Assembly: GCF_900112065.1 (NCBI RefSeq)
Contig: NZ_FOKE01000004.1
Location: forward strand, 1 to 64,000
Length of the DNA stretch: 64,000 nucleotides
Origin: Cohnella sp. OV330
GTDB lineage: Bacteria; Bacillota; Bacilli; Paenibacillales; Paenibacillaceae
Direction of reading: 5' to 3'
Each line of letters starts with the position of its first letter. Position 1 is the first letter of the stretch. This document shows positions 33,272 through 47,363 of this stretch, one piece after another. Below the pieces are notes generated by a model. The model had not been told where the DNA came from and searched no databases. It worked only from the letters and a program-made list of their open reading frames with translations. The position numbers and the translations under genes are program-made.

Positions 33272-33305
33272 GAAGGCAGCCCCGACCCCTTCAGGGGCTG
33301 CCTTC
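33272..33305 (-). repeat. Intercistronic hairpin after the second binding-protein gene
   Basis: A perfect 12-bp stem GAAGGCAGCCCC (33272-33283) with its complement at 33294-33305 and a 10-base loop. It lies between the binding-protein and permease genes, the same place as the hairpin in the first importer locus, and may partly terminate (a weak T-rich tract follows on the minus strand). Confidence 0.75.
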
Positions 33306-33355
33306 AGTTTCTTCGCCTTGCCGGATATCGCGCTTCTAACGGGCTATCTTTTGTC

Positions 33356-35002
33356 TTATTTAAAGGCGTTCAGCTTTTTGTCCTTCAACACGGCATTAAT
33401 CTGGTCCGTATAGCCCTGGAAGATCGTTCTGCCGGTATACTTCGTCATCAGCTCTTCGCGATATTCAGGCCACTTGGCCGCGCTCTTGTCCTCGAAGATC
33501 ATCTTGACGTGCAGACGATGCATTTCTTTGCGGAAATCGCCGATGTTGGTGCCTTCCGGCGGCAGCAGCGAGACCGGCGGGAGCGCGTCGTGCTTCGGAT
33601 ACGAAGCGACCGTCTTCAAGATCGCCTGGTCGCGCGGCGAGATGCGCGGATCGTTGATCTCCAGGCCGAGTACGGAAGGTTCCTCCGGCGTGAAGAAGCG
33701 GTAAATGCCGAGCCAGTTGCCTGCGTTCGCGATGTCCGCGTTGTACGCTTCGGGATTGAGCGTAATTTTATTGCCTTCTTTCGTATAATGCTTGCCTTCC
33801 TGACCGTAGTGAGTCAGCAGGAATCCTTCTTCGCCGGCCAGCCAGTTCAGCACTTCGAAAGCTCGCGCGACTTTCTCCGGATTTTTATCGGCGACCGCTT
33901 TGCCGACCATGACCGAGGTTTCAGGCACGCCGTTTTTCCAGATCGCCGGCAGGTCCGGGAACGGATTGAACGGCTGCCAGTCCGCGTTCGGATCGATCGC
34001 TTTCGTGCGGGACTGCAAACTGTTCGCATCGCCTTCGAGCGCCGCGTTCTTTTCGCCGCTAAAGATGATGCCGATCTTATTTTGCGCGGCTTTGTCCAGA
34101 TGACCCGGGTATTTGCTGAGGAACCAGTCCGGATCCACGATGCCTTCGTTCGTCATATCGATGATGCCTTGAATAACCTTCTGCACGCCCAGGTCCGTCC
34201 GGTTGTCCACGAATACGTCGTTCGCGATTTGGAAGTCGGCCACGAAGCCGTTCGCCAGCCATTGCGGGAACTCGAGCGGCACGCTTACGCCGTTGCCCGA
34301 CGTGGAGAAGCCGTACGTATCCTTTTTGCCGTTGCCGTCCGGATCCTCGTTGGTGAACTTGCGCATAACCTCGAGCATCCCGTCGTACGACTTCGGCATT
34401 TCGAGCTTCAGCTTGTCGAGCCAATCCTTGCGCACGTACCAAGCAGGATACTGGTTGCGCATGAAAGGCAGGATGCCGCGGTTGAAGCCGCCTCCTACCA
34501 GCTGGTACGAATCGAGCTCCTCCTGTTTGACCCAGTTGTAGTAATTCGGCATCTTTTCCTTGTTCAGGTACGGCGTCAGGTCGGCCAGCAGGCCGTCGGT
34601 CGCGTACTTCTGGGACGCGGCGCCGTCCGCGATGAACACGTCGGGAATATCGCCTCCGGCCAGTTGGACGTTCATCTTGCTCTTGTAATCTTCGCCGCCG
34701 ACCATGTAGTCCAGCTTCAGATCCACGTTGAACTTTTCTTCGATCGCCTGCTTGACGAAGTCTTTGTCCGCCGAAGGAAGCGTAGCGTTGGCGAATTCCG
34801 TGCCGACCGGGACCATGAAGCGCAAGCTGATTTTCTCCGGCTTGGCCGCTTCGGACGCGGTCGCCGATGCCGACGCCGTGCTTGCGCCGGTCGCGGGCTG
34901 GCTCGAAGCCGCCCCGTTTGTCTCTTTTCCATTGTTCGAGCAGGCCGTAGCCAGCAAGGTCGCCCCCGATAATACGACGAGCAATGACTTTTTCAAATGC
35001 AT
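33356..35002 (-). CDS. LplA/YtcQ-type extracellular solute-binding lipoprotein
   Basis: A 548-residue binding protein. The signal MHLKKSLLVVLSGATLLAT ends at lipobox TAC with Cys21, followed by a Ser/Ala/Thr-rich linker. The mature part has GGDIPDVFIADGAASQKYA, AWYVRKDWLDKLKLEMPKSY and GFLLTHYGQEGKHYT, typical of the LplA group that serves complex glycans in Paenibacillus. The best-placed start relative to GGAAGG is a TTG two codons in; GTG and ATG starts also exist. A TTTGAC-N16-TTTGAC motif lies about 77 bases upstream of the start. It delivers substrate to the LplB/LplC permeases. Confidence 0.93.
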   Translation of the reverse strand: MHLKKSLLVVLSGATLLATACSNNGKETNGAASSQPATGASTASASATASEAAKPEKISLRFMVPVGTEFANATLPSADKDFVKQAIEEKFNVDLKLDYMVGGEDYKSKMNVQLAGGDIPDVFIADGAASQKYATDGLLADLTPYLNKEKMPNYYNWVKQEELDSYQLVGGGFNRGILPFMRNQYPAWYVRKDWLDKLKLEMPKSYDGMLEVMRKFTNEDPDGNGKKDTYGFSTSGNGVSVPLEFPQWLANGFVADFQIANDVFVDNRTDLGVQKVIQGIIDMTNEGIVDPDWFLSKYPGHLDKAAQNKIGIIFSGEKNAALEGDANSLQSRTKAIDPNADWQPFNPFPDLPAIWKNGVPETSVMVGKAVADKNPEKVARAFEVLNWLAGEEGFLLTHYGQEGKHYTKEGNKITLNPEAYNADIANAGNWLGIYRFFTPEEPSVLGLEINDPRISPRDQAILKTVASYPKHDALPPVSLLPPEGTNIGDFRKEMHRLHVKMIFEDKSAAKWPEYREELMTKYTGRTIFQGYTDQINAVLKDKKLNAFK

Positions 35003-35078
35003 CACCTTCCGACGGTTTAATCTTGCGCTTGCCTACGTTCATTATCCGACATGGCTTCTTGCATTCATAGACGAGCGC

Positions 35079-35106
35079 TTTGACATTTCGTCGGTACTTT
35101 TTTGAC
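35079..35106 (-). promoter_or_regulatory. Candidate regulator site upstream of the binding-protein gene
   Basis: Two TTTGAC hexamers at 35079-35084 and 35101-35106, starts 22 bp apart (two helical turns), with CGGTA conserved between them. The same arrangement occurs upstream of the lyase gene. AraC-type activators bind direct repeats on one DNA face, so the locus-encoded YesN-type regulator is the first candidate. Confidence 0.5.
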
Positions 35107-35144
35107 TTCGACGGCCGTTACGGCAGTTTAATCCGTATCGCATG

Positions 35145-35187
35145 AACGGCGAGCCGATTCCGAGATTCTCGAAATCGACCCGCCGTT
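35145..35187 (-). repeat. Long hairpin after the lyase gene
   Basis: AACGGCG (35145-35151) pairs with CGCCGTT (35181-35187), with the stem continuing inward through CGATT and CGAGA with few mismatches. It begins five bases after the lyase stop on the minus strand. There is no T-run, so it may be a stabilising 3' end or a factor-dependent terminator. Confidence 0.6.
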
Positions 35188-35192
35188 TCCCG

Positions 35193-40292
<5,100 letters not shown>

Positions 40293-40353
40293 TTAGACCC
40301 TTCGTAGTTGTACTCATTATTGAAGCATGCCGCTAAAAATCATAGAGGACTGA

Positions 40354-40381
40354 TTTGACTTTCGAGCGGTATTTTTTTGAC
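40354..40381 (-). promoter_or_regulatory. Candidate regulator site upstream of the lyase gene
   Basis: TTTGAC at 40354-40359 and 40376-40381, again 22 bp apart, with CGGTA in the same internal place as in the copy at 35079-35106. It lies about 100 bases upstream of the lyase start and just after the PAP2 terminator, a normal activator position. Confidence 0.5.
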
Positions 40382-40390
40382 CTGGAACGT

Positions 40391-40421
40391 AAAAAAGCCG
40401 ACCGCATAAGGTCGGCTTTTT
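40391..40421. terminator. Terminator of the PAP2 gene
   Basis: A 12-bp stem AAAAAGCCGACC/GGTCGGCTTTTT with a six-base loop; on the minus strand it ends in a T-run and lies eight bases after the PAP2 stop. It can act in both directions and insulates the lyase promoter. Confidence 0.9.
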
Positions 40422-40428
40422 CCTTCAG

Positions 40429-41076
40429 TTATGAACGATTGGCCCGGCGCTTGTCGTATTTGCGGTACACCCGGATGGATGAGGCGAGCCAGAATCCGCT
40501 GGCCAGATAGCCGCCGATCACGTCGCTCGGGTAGTGGACGCCCAAGTAAATCCGGCTGACGCCGATAGCCGACACGAGCGCCGCGCCGGCCGCGATCAGG
40601 ATCGCTCTTCCCCATCGTGCCGGGATATGCTTCCACAGCAAATACGCCGATACGCCATACAGACTGAACGCCCCCATCGAGTGACCGCTCGGGAAGCTGT
40701 AGCCGGCCACCTGAATGATGCGGTGAATATCCGGGCGTTCGCGGTGGAACGCGAGCTTCAGAACCACGTTGAGCAGCTGGGATCCGCCTAGCACGAAAAC
40801 AAACAGAATCAGCTCCCGCCGGTGCTTCAGCACGAAAAACAAGAACAAAACGATGACGACAGCGATCGCCGTTACAGGAAAGCCAACCCCGATGGCCGTG
40901 AAAAACTTCATGACATGCGAAAGCGCCGGAGACTCGAACCCTTGCACGAAGCGAATGATCGACCGGTCGAATACGTTCAAACGATGGAAGCCGACCAACA
41001 ACGCAACGAGGCCGAACCCCGCGGCGAACAGAATGCTGAGCAGCAAAGCCGCGCTCAGCTTAAGCGTAAACTTCAT
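40429..41076 (-). CDS. PAP2-family membrane phosphatase
   Basis: A 215-residue membrane protein with about six hydrophobic segments and all three PAP2 motifs: KLAFHRERP, PSGHSMGAF and SRIYLGVHYPSDV (conserved Arg, His and His-Asp). Bacterial PAP2 enzymes dephosphorylate phosphatidate, phosphatidylglycerol phosphate or undecaprenyl pyrophosphate at the outer face of the membrane. GAGGGAGAT precedes the ATG. A short hydrophobic frame upstream ends with a TGA overlapping this ATG, hinting at coupled translation. Confidence 0.92.
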   Translation of the reverse strand: MKFTLKLSAALLLSILFAAGFGLVALLVGFHRLNVFDRSIIRFVQGFESPALSHVMKFFTAIGVGFPVTAIAVVIVLFLFFVLKHRRELILFVFVLGGSQLLNVVLKLAFHRERPDIHRIIQVAGYSFPSGHSMGAFSLYGVSAYLLWKHIPARWGRAILIAAGAALVSAIGVSRIYLGVHYPSDVIGGYLASGFWLASSIRVYRKYDKRRANRS

Positions 41077-41189
41077 CGATAAGATCTCCCTCGTCTTTTA
41101 ACGACTGCTGCGAAGAAAGCTGCGGCGACCGCGGACGACGGCACGGCGACAGCCTGCCAGCCAATGATTAGCATTTCCGATTTCGGCAC
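41073..41189 (-). CDS. Possible 38-residue membrane peptide coupled to PAP2
   Basis: A GTG start with GGAGG 11 bases upstream opens a 38-residue frame, MPKSEMLIIGWQAVAV continuing with an Ala/Phe-rich hydrophobic helix and ending KRRGRSYR. One TM helix followed by a basic tail is plausible. Its TGA overlaps the PAP2 ATG (ATGA), the usual mark of translational coupling. In-frame protein-like sequence extends about 20 codons upstream of the GTG, so it may instead be the end of a decayed gene. No family recognised. Confidence 0.35.
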   Translation of the reverse strand: MPKSEMLIIGWQAVAVPSSAVAAAFFAAVVKRRGRSYR

Positions 41190-41393
41190 TACGGCGACGG
41201 CCTCCGAAATATAACCGATCGCCGCCGCATTGTCGAACTCCTCTTCGCCTGCGCCTTACGCTAATCTCGACATCTAAACAAGCGGTGAAGCCAAGATTAA
41301 CATTTATTAAGCGCTCCAGTTAAGACCATTTTAACAACTGGACGCTATGCTGTTCGGGACCAGGACAGGAGTAGGTAAAGGAGATGGAGCAGA

Positions 41394-42194
41394 ATGGGCA
41401 AATCGATCTCGGCAATGTTAGAAACGGTTCGTTCGGCAAGCGCCAAAGTCCCGGAAATTACGATTTATTTCTGGATCATCAAGCTGCTGACGACCGGAAT
41501 GGGCGAGGTGGCTTCCGATTTTTTATTCGAGCGATTAAATCCGCTCGTATCCGCGCCGGTCAGCGTCGCGATCTTTATCGCGGCGATGGTGCTTCAATTC
41601 AAAGCGCGCCGGTTCGTGCCTTGGGTGTATTGGCTGGTCGTCGTCATGGTCAGCATCTTCGGAACGATGGCCGCTGACGTCGTGCGCGTCGGACTCGGCA
41701 TTCCTTACGTCGCATCGACCGTATTTTTTGTAGCGGCCCTCGCGGCGGTCCTCTCGACCTGGTATGCCAAGGAGAAAACCTTGTCCGTGCATCGTATCGT
41801 TACGCGCCGCAGAGAAATTTTTTATTGGCTCATGGTGCTGACGACTTTCGCGTTGGGCACGGCGGCCGGCGATATGACGGCATCCTCCTTGCACCTGGGA
41901 TATTTGACTTCGGGCCTGATGTTCGCTGCCATTCTGGCCATTCCGATTATCGCCTACAAGTGGTTCGGACTAAACGAAATTGCGGCGTTTTGGTTCGCTT
42001 ACATCATGACCCGTCCGGTCGGCGCCTCCTTTGCGGACTGGCTCTCCGCGGCGCGAGATAGCGGCGGGTTAGGATACGGCAAAGGGGAAGTGAGCCTCGT
42101 GTTGACGATTCTGATCGTCATACTCGTGGCGTTTCGAGGAGGGAAGGCGCCTAGCGTCGAGGAATCGGATTCGCGCAGCAGGGTCGCATCATGA
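41394..42194 (+). CDS. DUF347/COG4705-type polytopic membrane protein
   Basis: A 266-residue membrane protein with eight or so hydrophobic segments arranged as an internal repeat: YFWIIKLLTTGMGEVASDFL (residues about 25-44) is echoed by YWLMVLTTFALGTAAGDM (about 144-161) and by FWFAYIMTRPVGASFADWL (about 202-220). This Gly-Asp/Ser-Asp repeat is the hallmark of the DUF347/COG4705 family, of unknown function. GGAGATGGAG precedes the ATG, and a bidirectional terminator follows the stop directly. Confidence 0.85.
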   Translation: MGKSISAMLETVRSASAKVPEITIYFWIIKLLTTGMGEVASDFLFERLNPLVSAPVSVAIFIAAMVLQFKARRFVPWVYWLVVVMVSIFGTMAADVVRVGLGIPYVASTVFFVAALAAVLSTWYAKEKTLSVHRIVTRRREIFYWLMVLTTFALGTAAGDMTASSLHLGYLTSGLMFAAILAIPIIAYKWFGLNEIAAFWFAYIMTRPVGASFADWLSAARDSGGLGYGKGEVSLVLTILIVILVAFRGGKAPSVEESDSRSRVAS

Positions 42195-42241
42195 AAAAGC
42201 GAGACGGCGAACCGTGAATACGGCTCTCCGTCTCGCTTTTT
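42194..42241. terminator. Bidirectional terminator
   Basis: AAAAAGCGAGACGG (42194-42207) pairs perfectly with the segment 42228-42241, giving a T-run on both strands. It lies between the convergent DUF347 and tyrosine phosphatase genes. Confidence 0.9.
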
Positions 42242-42274
42242 CGTTATTTGGCATAGGGATCGCGCAGCAGGAAC

Positions 42275-43412
42275 CTATTCCGTGTACATGGCCTTCAGCT
42301 TGGCGCGTTCCTGCTGCGTAACGCCGAGTCCTTCTTCGATGAACTTGTCGATCGAGCCGTACTTCGCCTTCATTTCGTCGAGCGACGCTTGCAGGAACTC
42401 CTTTTGCACGCCCATTAGCGCGGTGACGGCTTCGATGACATTCGTATCCTGTACCTGCGTCTTCAAAGCTTCGATCGACTTTTGATTGTTCGCCGCATTG
42501 TAAACGTTAGACAGCAGGTAGTCTTCCATGACCGTCTTCTCGTCGACGCCCAGCGTGAGCAGGATAATCGCGGAGCCCAGACCGGTGCGATCTTTGCCGG
42601 CGGTGCAATGCTGCACGAGCGCCAAGTTCTTGGGATCGTTCAGCAGCTCCATCAGCTGGACGTAAAACTTCGGATTGTCGACCATCGACTTGTTGCCTTG
42701 AACCATCATCTGAACGGCGCTTTCCTTGTCCTTCATCAAGCCGGAAGCGAGAATCGTGCCGAAATCGGTGTTGCTTCCCGGATTGCCTTCGTCGGTGCGC
42801 ACATAGTTAACGCCCTTAATGACCGGATCGGGCAGCGACTTCACTTCGGCGTCCGTGCGATAATCGACGTCCGTCGTCAGGCCCATGCTTTGCAGCTTTT
42901 TCTGATCGGCGTCCGTCAGGCGGCCGATCGCGTCCGCGCGGAACAGCTTGCCCCATTTGACCGTACGTCCGTCCGTCGTCGAATAGCCGCCCAAGTCGCG
43001 GAAGTTGGCCGCCCCCTCCAGGTCGACATGGCGCTCGGATGCCGCGATCGTAGCGCCGTTGCCGGCTTTGATCAAAGAAGTAAATCCGGGCGCCCGGCTT
43101 CGGATCCACGGCGACGTGTCCGCCGTAGCGCGTATAAGTAGCGGCAAGCAGCTTGCCGTTTTTCTCGATGTTATCCGGCGAAGCGCTCCAATAAACTTTG
43201 GCCGGTCCGAGATCCGCGTTCGTTTTCCAATGAATGACGAGCTGTCCTTTGCCGTTCCGTTCGACGATGGCTTGCGTAAAGTCGCCGCTTTTCTTGGCCT
43301 GCGAAGCCGTTGCTTGCGCAGTCGCAGCGAAGCCTGTCGTCGGCGCGGCGATCGCGCCGAGCAAGATCGACAAGGATAAAATAGCGGTCGAAAGCTTGGT
43401 TGCTTGCCTCAT
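42275..43412 (-). pseudogene. Secreted tyrosine-protein phosphatase, frameshifted
   Basis: Two overlapping reading frames together encode one protein of about 378 residues. The first part starts MRQATKLSTAILSLSILLGA, a signal peptide, then a short Fn3-like module (GQLVIHWKTN, VYWSASPDN). The second is a Y_phosphatase3-type domain with NFRDLGGYSTTDGRTVKWG and the catalytic loop HCTAGKDRTG (Cys about 269, then Arg). The join is at 43074-43076: on the minus strand TTCTTTGATC carries one T too many; without it the reading is YFLIKAGNG. The enzymes are related to secreted tyrosine/lipid phosphatases such as Listeria LipA. GGAGGGG precedes the start. Real decay or a sequence error cannot be told apart here. 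Confidence 0.85.
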
Positions 43413-43598
43413 GATTGAAACCCCTCCAAAGACTGTTGTATACATCATTTCCGGATTAGTATACAAGCGGGTCGTTAACGTTTTGTCAACGACAGTCGAG
43501 GGGTGTGTAAATTTAACGACGCTAATCGATCCTTGTGTAAAAACGAACTGCGGGCGATCTGCTTTTCTTGCTTACAGCGGCGAATTACATTCTTGTTA

Positions 43599-43760
43599 TT
43601 ATCTCCGCTTGCCGGCTTCCTGCGTCCGTTTGCCGTAAGGCCCGGGACTGACCTCCGGCGGCTCGATCAGCACCGGCTCGTCGACAACCCGCGTCTCATG
43701 TTGATCGACGATGCCGGCTTGCTCTGTTTTCAAATCGTGCAATTCCTTATCGTTTGGCAT
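43599..43760 (-). CDS. Small hydrophilic protein of unknown function
   Basis: A 53-residue acidic, Pro/Glu-rich peptide (MPNDKELHDLKTEQAGIVDQ, ending YGKRTQEAGKRR) without hydrophobic segments. AAGGAGG lies six bases before the ATG, one of the best ribosome binding sites in the region, which is the main evidence. It follows the erythromycin-esterase-like gene by 35 bases on the same strand and may be co-transcribed. No family recognised; it looks disordered, like many small sporulation-associated Bacillales proteins. Confidence 0.6.
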   Translation of the reverse strand: MPNDKELHDLKTEQAGIVDQHETRVVDEPVLIEPPEVSPGPYGKRTQEAGKRR

Positions 43761-43795
43761 ATGTTCGCCTCCTTCGGCGTTCGAATAGGACGGTG

Positions 43796-45067
43796 CTAGG
43801 AAAAAGCCGCTTCTACCGCGAGCGGCGATAGCGCGGTCGTCCGATCCAAGAAAATAAACGCGTCGTAACGTTCCGCCAACGCCGTAGGCACGTAGTTGCC
43901 CCGTTCGTATTCGGGATGATAAACGACGCCGATCGCACGGTGACCAAGCGGCGACTCGCGCAGTACTTGCTCCGCATCGCCGAGCAGGAGCAACTTGTCG
44001 GCAGGCTCGAGCCGGTGAAGCAGCGCTTCGAGGCTTCCGGGCTGTGCCGGAGGAACCTTCATCGCCTCGAGCGGCCGTCCCCATCCGCGGCCCGCGATCA
44101 CGCGGCCTTCGTACGTACCGAAGCCGATGGCATAAACCTCGGCGCCATGCGTCTCGCGCAGCAGCTGGCCGACGTTCACCATGCCCTCTTCGGCCATATC
44201 CGTCGCGCGCGCGTCGCCGACGTGCGTATTGTGCGCCCAGACGATGGACCGCGCCGCCGGCCCGTGATACGCCATGAGCCGCTCAAGCGCCGCGATCATG
44301 TGCCGGTCGCGCACGTTCCATGATTCCGCGTCGTGACGGATCATCGTCCGGTAGTAATCCTCAGCGCCTTTCACCGCGAGCGCATTCAGCTCCGCGGCAA
44401 GCGCGTCCTCGCGGTCGCCAGAACGCGCGGTCTTCCATTTATCCTGCAGCTTGCGCAGCAGCGCTACCACTTCCGCCTCGCAGCCTTCCCCGTAGAAGTT
44501 GGCCGCGATCCCGTACTGCTGCTCCTCCCGCCCGTGCGGCTCGAAGCATTCGAAGGCGCGTTTGGCCGCTTCCAGGTCCGCGCCGTCTTTTTCCCCGAGG
44601 TACTTCAGAATCTCGTCCATCGACTCCCACAAGCTGTACAGATCGACGCCGTAAAAACCGACCTTGTCTTCTTCGGCTCTGCCGTCGTTGTATACGCGGA
44701 GCCAGTCGGCGAACGCGGCGATCTCGCGATTCGCCCACATCCAGGTCGGCCAGCGAGCAAATTCCCGCAGCGCGTCCGCCGCGATCGAGCCGGCAGAGGC
44801 ATCGCCTTTTACATAACGGTTGAGGACAAAACAAGAAGGCCAATCGCCCTCGACCGCGATAAACTTAAAACCCTTTTCCATTATGAGCCGCTTAGACAGC
44901 TCAGCCCGCTCGACGTAAAACTCCGACGTCCCGTGCGAGGCTTCGCCGATTAACACGAATGTGGCTTCGCCCGCCCGATCGACGAGCGCATCCGCTTGAA
45001 CCGCCCCTTGATAAGGGACCGCAAGCCGCTCCAGCGCTTCAAGCGCCTCGATTTCCTTTTTGCGCAT
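43796..45067 (-). CDS. Erythromycin-esterase-like hydrolase
   Basis: A 423-residue protein of the erythromycin esterase/succinoglycan biosynthesis (EreA-like) family. Motifs are VLIGEASHGTSEFY with the catalytic-site Glu and His, FIAVEGDWPSC, and IVWAHNTHVGDARAT. EreA-type enzymes hydrolyse the macrolide lactone, but many chromosomal members have unknown natural substrates and resistance should not be assumed. GGGGGA precedes the ATG. Confidence 0.88.
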   Translation of the reverse strand: MRKKEIEALEALERLAVPYQGAVQADALVDRAGEATFVLIGEASHGTSEFYVERAELSKRLIMEKGFKFIAVEGDWPSCFVLNRYVKGDASAGSIAADALREFARWPTWMWANREIAAFADWLRVYNDGRAEEDKVGFYGVDLYSLWESMDEILKYLGEKDGADLEAAKRAFECFEPHGREEQQYGIAANFYGEGCEAEVVALLRKLQDKWKTARSGDREDALAAELNALAVKGAEDYYRTMIRHDAESWNVRDRHMIAALERLMAYHGPAARSIVWAHNTHVGDARATDMAEEGMVNVGQLLRETHGAEVYAIGFGTYEGRVIAGRGWGRPLEAMKVPPAQPGSLEALLHRLEPADKLLLLGDAEQVLRESPLGHRAIGVVYHPEYERGNYVPTALAERYDAFIFLDRTTALSPLAVEAAFS

Positions 45068-45160
45068 TTCGGTCCCCCGTCGCTTTTAAACGAATGGCAT
45101 CGCCTATGTTATAATGCTCCTTGTCTTTAAGCCCGATACCCGCGCAAGGAGTGAGACCCG

Positions 45161-46249
45161 ATGCATTCAAATTCGACGGCGCGCACCGACAACGATAACG
45201 ACAACGAAGCCCGCCTGCTCCGCCGCCGGACCCTCGCGATCCTGCTCGTTTTCGCGGTCGTGACCGCAGCAGGACTGGCCTACGTCAAATGGTGGCCCTA
45301 TTTTATAAAAGCGACGAACGCGATTCATCATCATACGCTAGGCTCGTCGATCCTCGGCTCCGGCGCCGACGAAGGAGGGGCGTCCGTCTGGCAGGAGGCT
45401 TGGCGCTACAGCCTAACCTATTTTAATGCCGTCTGGAAAGCCGCCCTGCTCGGCATGATCGTGTCCTCGATGGTCCAGGCGATGCTGCCTGCGGATTGGC
45501 TGAAGCGGGCGCTCGGCGGCATGAACGTCAAGAGCACGCTCATCGGCGGCGCCGCTTCGCTGCCCGGCATGATGTGCTCCTGCTGCGCCGCGCCGATCGC
45601 GGCGGGCATGCGCAGGCAGCGCGTGTCCGTCGGCGCCGCGCTGGCGTTCTGGATCGGCAATCCGATGCTGAATCCCGCTACGCTCGTATTCATGGCGGCG
45701 GTGCTGCCGTGGAAATTCACCGTGCTTCGGCTCGTTTTCGGCTTGCTCCTGACCTTCGGCGTCAGCTACGCGGCGGGCCGCTTCGCCGATCCGGCCAAGC
45801 TCGATGCGCTCGTGCGCGCCCAAACGGAAGCGGCCGGCGAGCTGCGGCCGGCCGATGCCGCCCCGCTATGGCTGCGATGGCCGCGCAGCTTCGCCATCCT
45901 GTTCGCGCGCATGGCGCCGATCTACGTAGCCGCCGTCTTTCTGACCGGACTGCTCCAGCAGCTGCTGTTTCCGTCCTGGGCGACCGAAGGCGCGTTCGCC
46001 ATCGCGCTGTTCGCGATCGTCGGCACGCTTTTCGTCATCCCGACGGCCGCCGAGATTCCGATCGCCCAGTCATTCTTGGCCATCGACAAAGGCATTGCAT
46101 CGACGTTGCTGATCGCCTTGCCGGCCGTTAGCTTGCCTTCTTTGCTGCTCGTGTCGAGGTCGTTTCCGCGCAAGGCGCTGCTGTTCGTGGCCGTATCGGT
46201 CGTCTTGCTCGCCATGGCGAGCGGCTACGTCGGCCGGCTATGGCTATGA
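45161..46249 (+). CDS. ArsP/DUF318-type permease
   Basis: A 362-residue membrane protein with about eight TM helices. The central motif LPGMMCSCCAAPIAAGMRRQ, a Cys-Ser-Cys-Cys cluster in a membrane helix, and its symmetric partner VIPTAAEIPIAQ identify the PF03773 permease family. ArsP members export trivalent organoarsenicals through paired cysteines; others are uncharacterised (YraQ). An N-terminal Asn/Asp-rich stretch precedes the first helix. No arsR or other ars gene is adjacent, so metalloid transport is a family-level guess. Confidence 0.82.
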   Translation: MHSNSTARTDNDNDNEARLLRRRTLAILLVFAVVTAAGLAYVKWWPYFIKATNAIHHHTLGSSILGSGADEGGASVWQEAWRYSLTYFNAVWKAALLGMIVSSMVQAMLPADWLKRALGGMNVKSTLIGGAASLPGMMCSCCAAPIAAGMRRQRVSVGAALAFWIGNPMLNPATLVFMAAVLPWKFTVLRLVFGLLLTFGVSYAAGRFADPAKLDALVRAQTEAAGELRPADAAPLWLRWPRSFAILFARMAPIYVAAVFLTGLLQQLLFPSWATEGAFAIALFAIVGTLFVIPTAAEIPIAQSFLAIDKGIASTLLIALPAVSLPSLLLVSRSFPRKALLFVAVSVVLLAMASGYVGRLWL

Positions 46250-46262
46250 CCTCGGCGTTTCC

Positions 46263-47363
46263 TTAAGCGGAATAGGATCGCAGCTTATCCCGCAGCAGCG
46301 CGAACGCTTCGCGCAACCGGTCCTCCGGTACGGCCGCGTAGCGGTCGCCGATGCTCACTTCATAGGCGCTGCCGCCATCGTCCAGCGCCTTGACCCAGGC
46401 GGTAAAGCCGACGCCTGTCTCCTCGCTTACGCCGGCTAAGATCGACTCCATCGCTTCCTTCGGAATGCCCGCATGGACGTGGAACATATTGGACGCCGGC
46501 ACGGCCGGGACGGTACGGATCGTATCCGCACACTCGTTGTACATTTTCGCCAGCGCCTTCGCTTCCTCGTAATATTGCGCCATTTTGCCGATCCGCCTGT
46601 CGAAGTAATAATCCGAGCTGATCACGTACGGATACAGGCTGATCAGATCCCCGCCGTGCCGCCGCTTCCATATCTTCGAACGCTCGGTCAGCGCCGCATT
46701 TCCCGCCAATATCGCGCCGGCGACGCCGCCTAGCCCTTTATAAAACGATACGTAGACGCTGTCGAACAGCGCGCAGATCTCCGCCGCGGACTTCCCATAG
46801 TAAGGCAAAATCTCGAACAAGCGCGCGCCGTCCAGATGCAGGCGGACGCCGCGCCCGCGGCAATAGGCCGAAATTTCTTCAAGCTCCGCATAAGGGGGCA
46901 GCTGTCCGCCGATCTCTCGCTGAGGCAGCTCGAGCAGCAGACAGGCGACGTCTTCGCCGAGCAGCCGAACGTCATCAAGCCGGATGAGCCGATCGCGATC
47001 GGCCAAGAGCACCGTCTCGAGCCGGTGCAGCTCCTTCAAGCCGTCCTCCTCGTGATTCTCGAGATGGCTTAGCGGATGATAAGCGACCTTCCGCTTCCCC
47101 GTCTCGTCGCAATGAATCCGCAGCGCGATCTGCTGCGCCATCGTTCCGCTCGGGAAAAAGACGGCTTCCGGCTTGCCCAAATAAGCGGCCATCTTTGCCT
47201 GGAATCGCTCGATCGTCTCCCCTTTTCCGTACATGTCGCTGTCTTCGTTTCCGTCCTTGCCCTCGAACGCGTCCAGCAGCACCCGGACGTTCCGCTTGCC
47301 GTGGCCGACGACCGGATGCTTGCTGTTTTTGAACGCATCCGCCAGCGTTATGCTGCTTTTCAT
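46263..47363 (-). CDS. Low-specificity threonine aldolase-like PLP enzyme
   Basis: A 366-residue fold-type I PLP enzyme of the beta-eliminating lyase/threonine aldolase family. Landmarks are FFPSGTMAQQIALRIH (cofactor phosphate site), RLHLDGARLFE with the PLP-ring Asp, and SVYVSFYKGLGGVAGAI with the Schiff-base Lys. Threonine aldolase splits threonine into glycine and acetaldehyde. It stands back to back with the glycine-riboswitch/gcv operon, which suits a glycine-producing enzyme, although other beta-eliminating substrates are possible. Confidence 0.85.
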   Translation of the reverse strand: MKSSITLADAFKNSKHPVVGHGKRNVRVLLDAFEGKDGNEDSDMYGKGETIERFQAKMAAYLGKPEAVFFPSGTMAQQIALRIHCDETGKRKVAYHPLSHLENHEEDGLKELHRLETVLLADRDRLIRLDDVRLLGEDVACLLLELPQREIGGQLPPYAELEEISAYCRGRGVRLHLDGARLFEILPYYGKSAAEICALFDSVYVSFYKGLGGVAGAILAGNAALTERSKIWKRRHGGDLISLYPYVISSDYYFDRRIGKMAQYYEEAKALAKMYNECADTIRTVPAVPASNMFHVHAGIPKEAMESILAGVSEETGVGFTAWVKALDDGGSAYEVSIGDRYAAVPEDRLREAFALLRDKLRSYSA

